Position numbers and translations under genes: made by a program. The notes under the pieces were generated by a model. The model was not told the origin of the DNA, made no database searches, and worked only from the letters and a program-made list of their open reading frames with translations. Below are positions 4,995 to 5,108 of a stretch of 5,108 bases of DNA, in pieces. The stretch covers positions 1-5,108 of the forward strand of contig JAHIFK010000191.1 of NCBI GenBank assembly GCA_018900975.1, written 5' to 3'. Source of the DNA: Methanobacteriota archaeon (GTDB lineage Archaea > Halobacteriota > Methanosarcinia > Methanosarcinales > Methanoperedenaceae). Numbering within the stretch: position 1 is the first letter of the stretch; each line of letters starts with the position of its first letter.

Positions 4995-5108
4995 TTAATA
5001 ACGCATCATCTGGGGGCTCCTGGGCAGCGGCTTTACACTTGATGCAGCCTCCCAGTCCGCTTCGTATATGTGCAGAGAGTTGCAGAAATCCACCACCTTA
5101 ACAAGCGT
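4995..5108 (-). CDS. C-terminal fragment of an unidentified protein
   Basis: An open frame enters from the right edge and reads 37 codons to a TAA at 4995-4997. The peptide begins TLVKVVDFCNSLHIYEADWE and ends PLPRSPQMMRY. Codon choice and composition look like real coding sequence: mixed polar and aromatic residues, no biased runs, and GC content like ahbC. It converges on ahbC with a 72-bp gap. The 5' part lies outside the window. I do not recognise the family from this tail, and its only cysteine says little. Proximity to ahbC makes another heme-pathway gene possible, but the convergent orientation rules out a shared operon. Confidence 0.6.
   Translation of the reverse strand, partial: TLVKVVDFCNSLHIYEADWEAASSVKPLPRSPQMMRY

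Overview
The window looks like a piece of a methanogen or anaerobic-methanotroph archaeal chromosome. The strongest markers are a methanogenesis-marker-2-type AIR-synthase-like gene and an AhbC-type radical SAM enzyme of the siroheme-dependent (archaeal) heme pathway. Archaeal TATA boxes lie about 25 nt ahead of likely transcript starts, and the intergenic DNA is very AT-rich. Heme synthesis beside a methanogenesis marker points to a cytochrome-containing Methanosarcinales-like lineage. 'Candidatus Methanoperedens' (ANME-2d) is my best guess, but this is inference and no search was run.

Layout: positions 1-219 are intergenic, with a 10-bp-period tandem repeat at the left end and a cluster of TTGATC-type motifs. 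A + strand AI-2E/UPF0118-type membrane protein follows (220-1308), probably read from a leaderless transcript. It converges on a - strand pair: a stand-alone response-regulator receiver protein (2455-2880) and, downstream of it, the methanogenesis marker 2 protein (1346-2323, with a possible start at 2377). A perfect 16-bp AT palindrome separates the converging genes.

Positions 2881-3390 form a 510-bp AT-rich gap between divergent transcription units. It holds no recognisable gene. It does hold a run of mini-ORFs joined by ATGA overlaps, a TATA-like element placed to drive a 43-codon leaderless ORF or small RNA, short direct repeats, and a 16-codon ORF whose stop overlaps the start of the next gene. 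On the + strand follow a HesB/IscA-like protein (3391-3660) and ahbC (3720-4922). AhbC starts at TTG and has its own consensus TATA box and Shine-Dalgarno sequence. After a 72-bp convergent gap with two hairpins, the C-terminal 37 codons of an unidentified - strand gene run off the right edge.

Working together: the HesB-like protein probably handles Fe-S clusters and lies directly upstream of AhbC, an enzyme expected to need at least one and probably two [4Fe-4S] clusters. A supporting role in heme synthesis is therefore plausible. The receiver protein and marker 2 may be co-transcribed, but no functional link can be read from the sequence. I found no convincing new defence, mobile or CRISPR-like system. 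The most unexplained stretch is 3070-3394.
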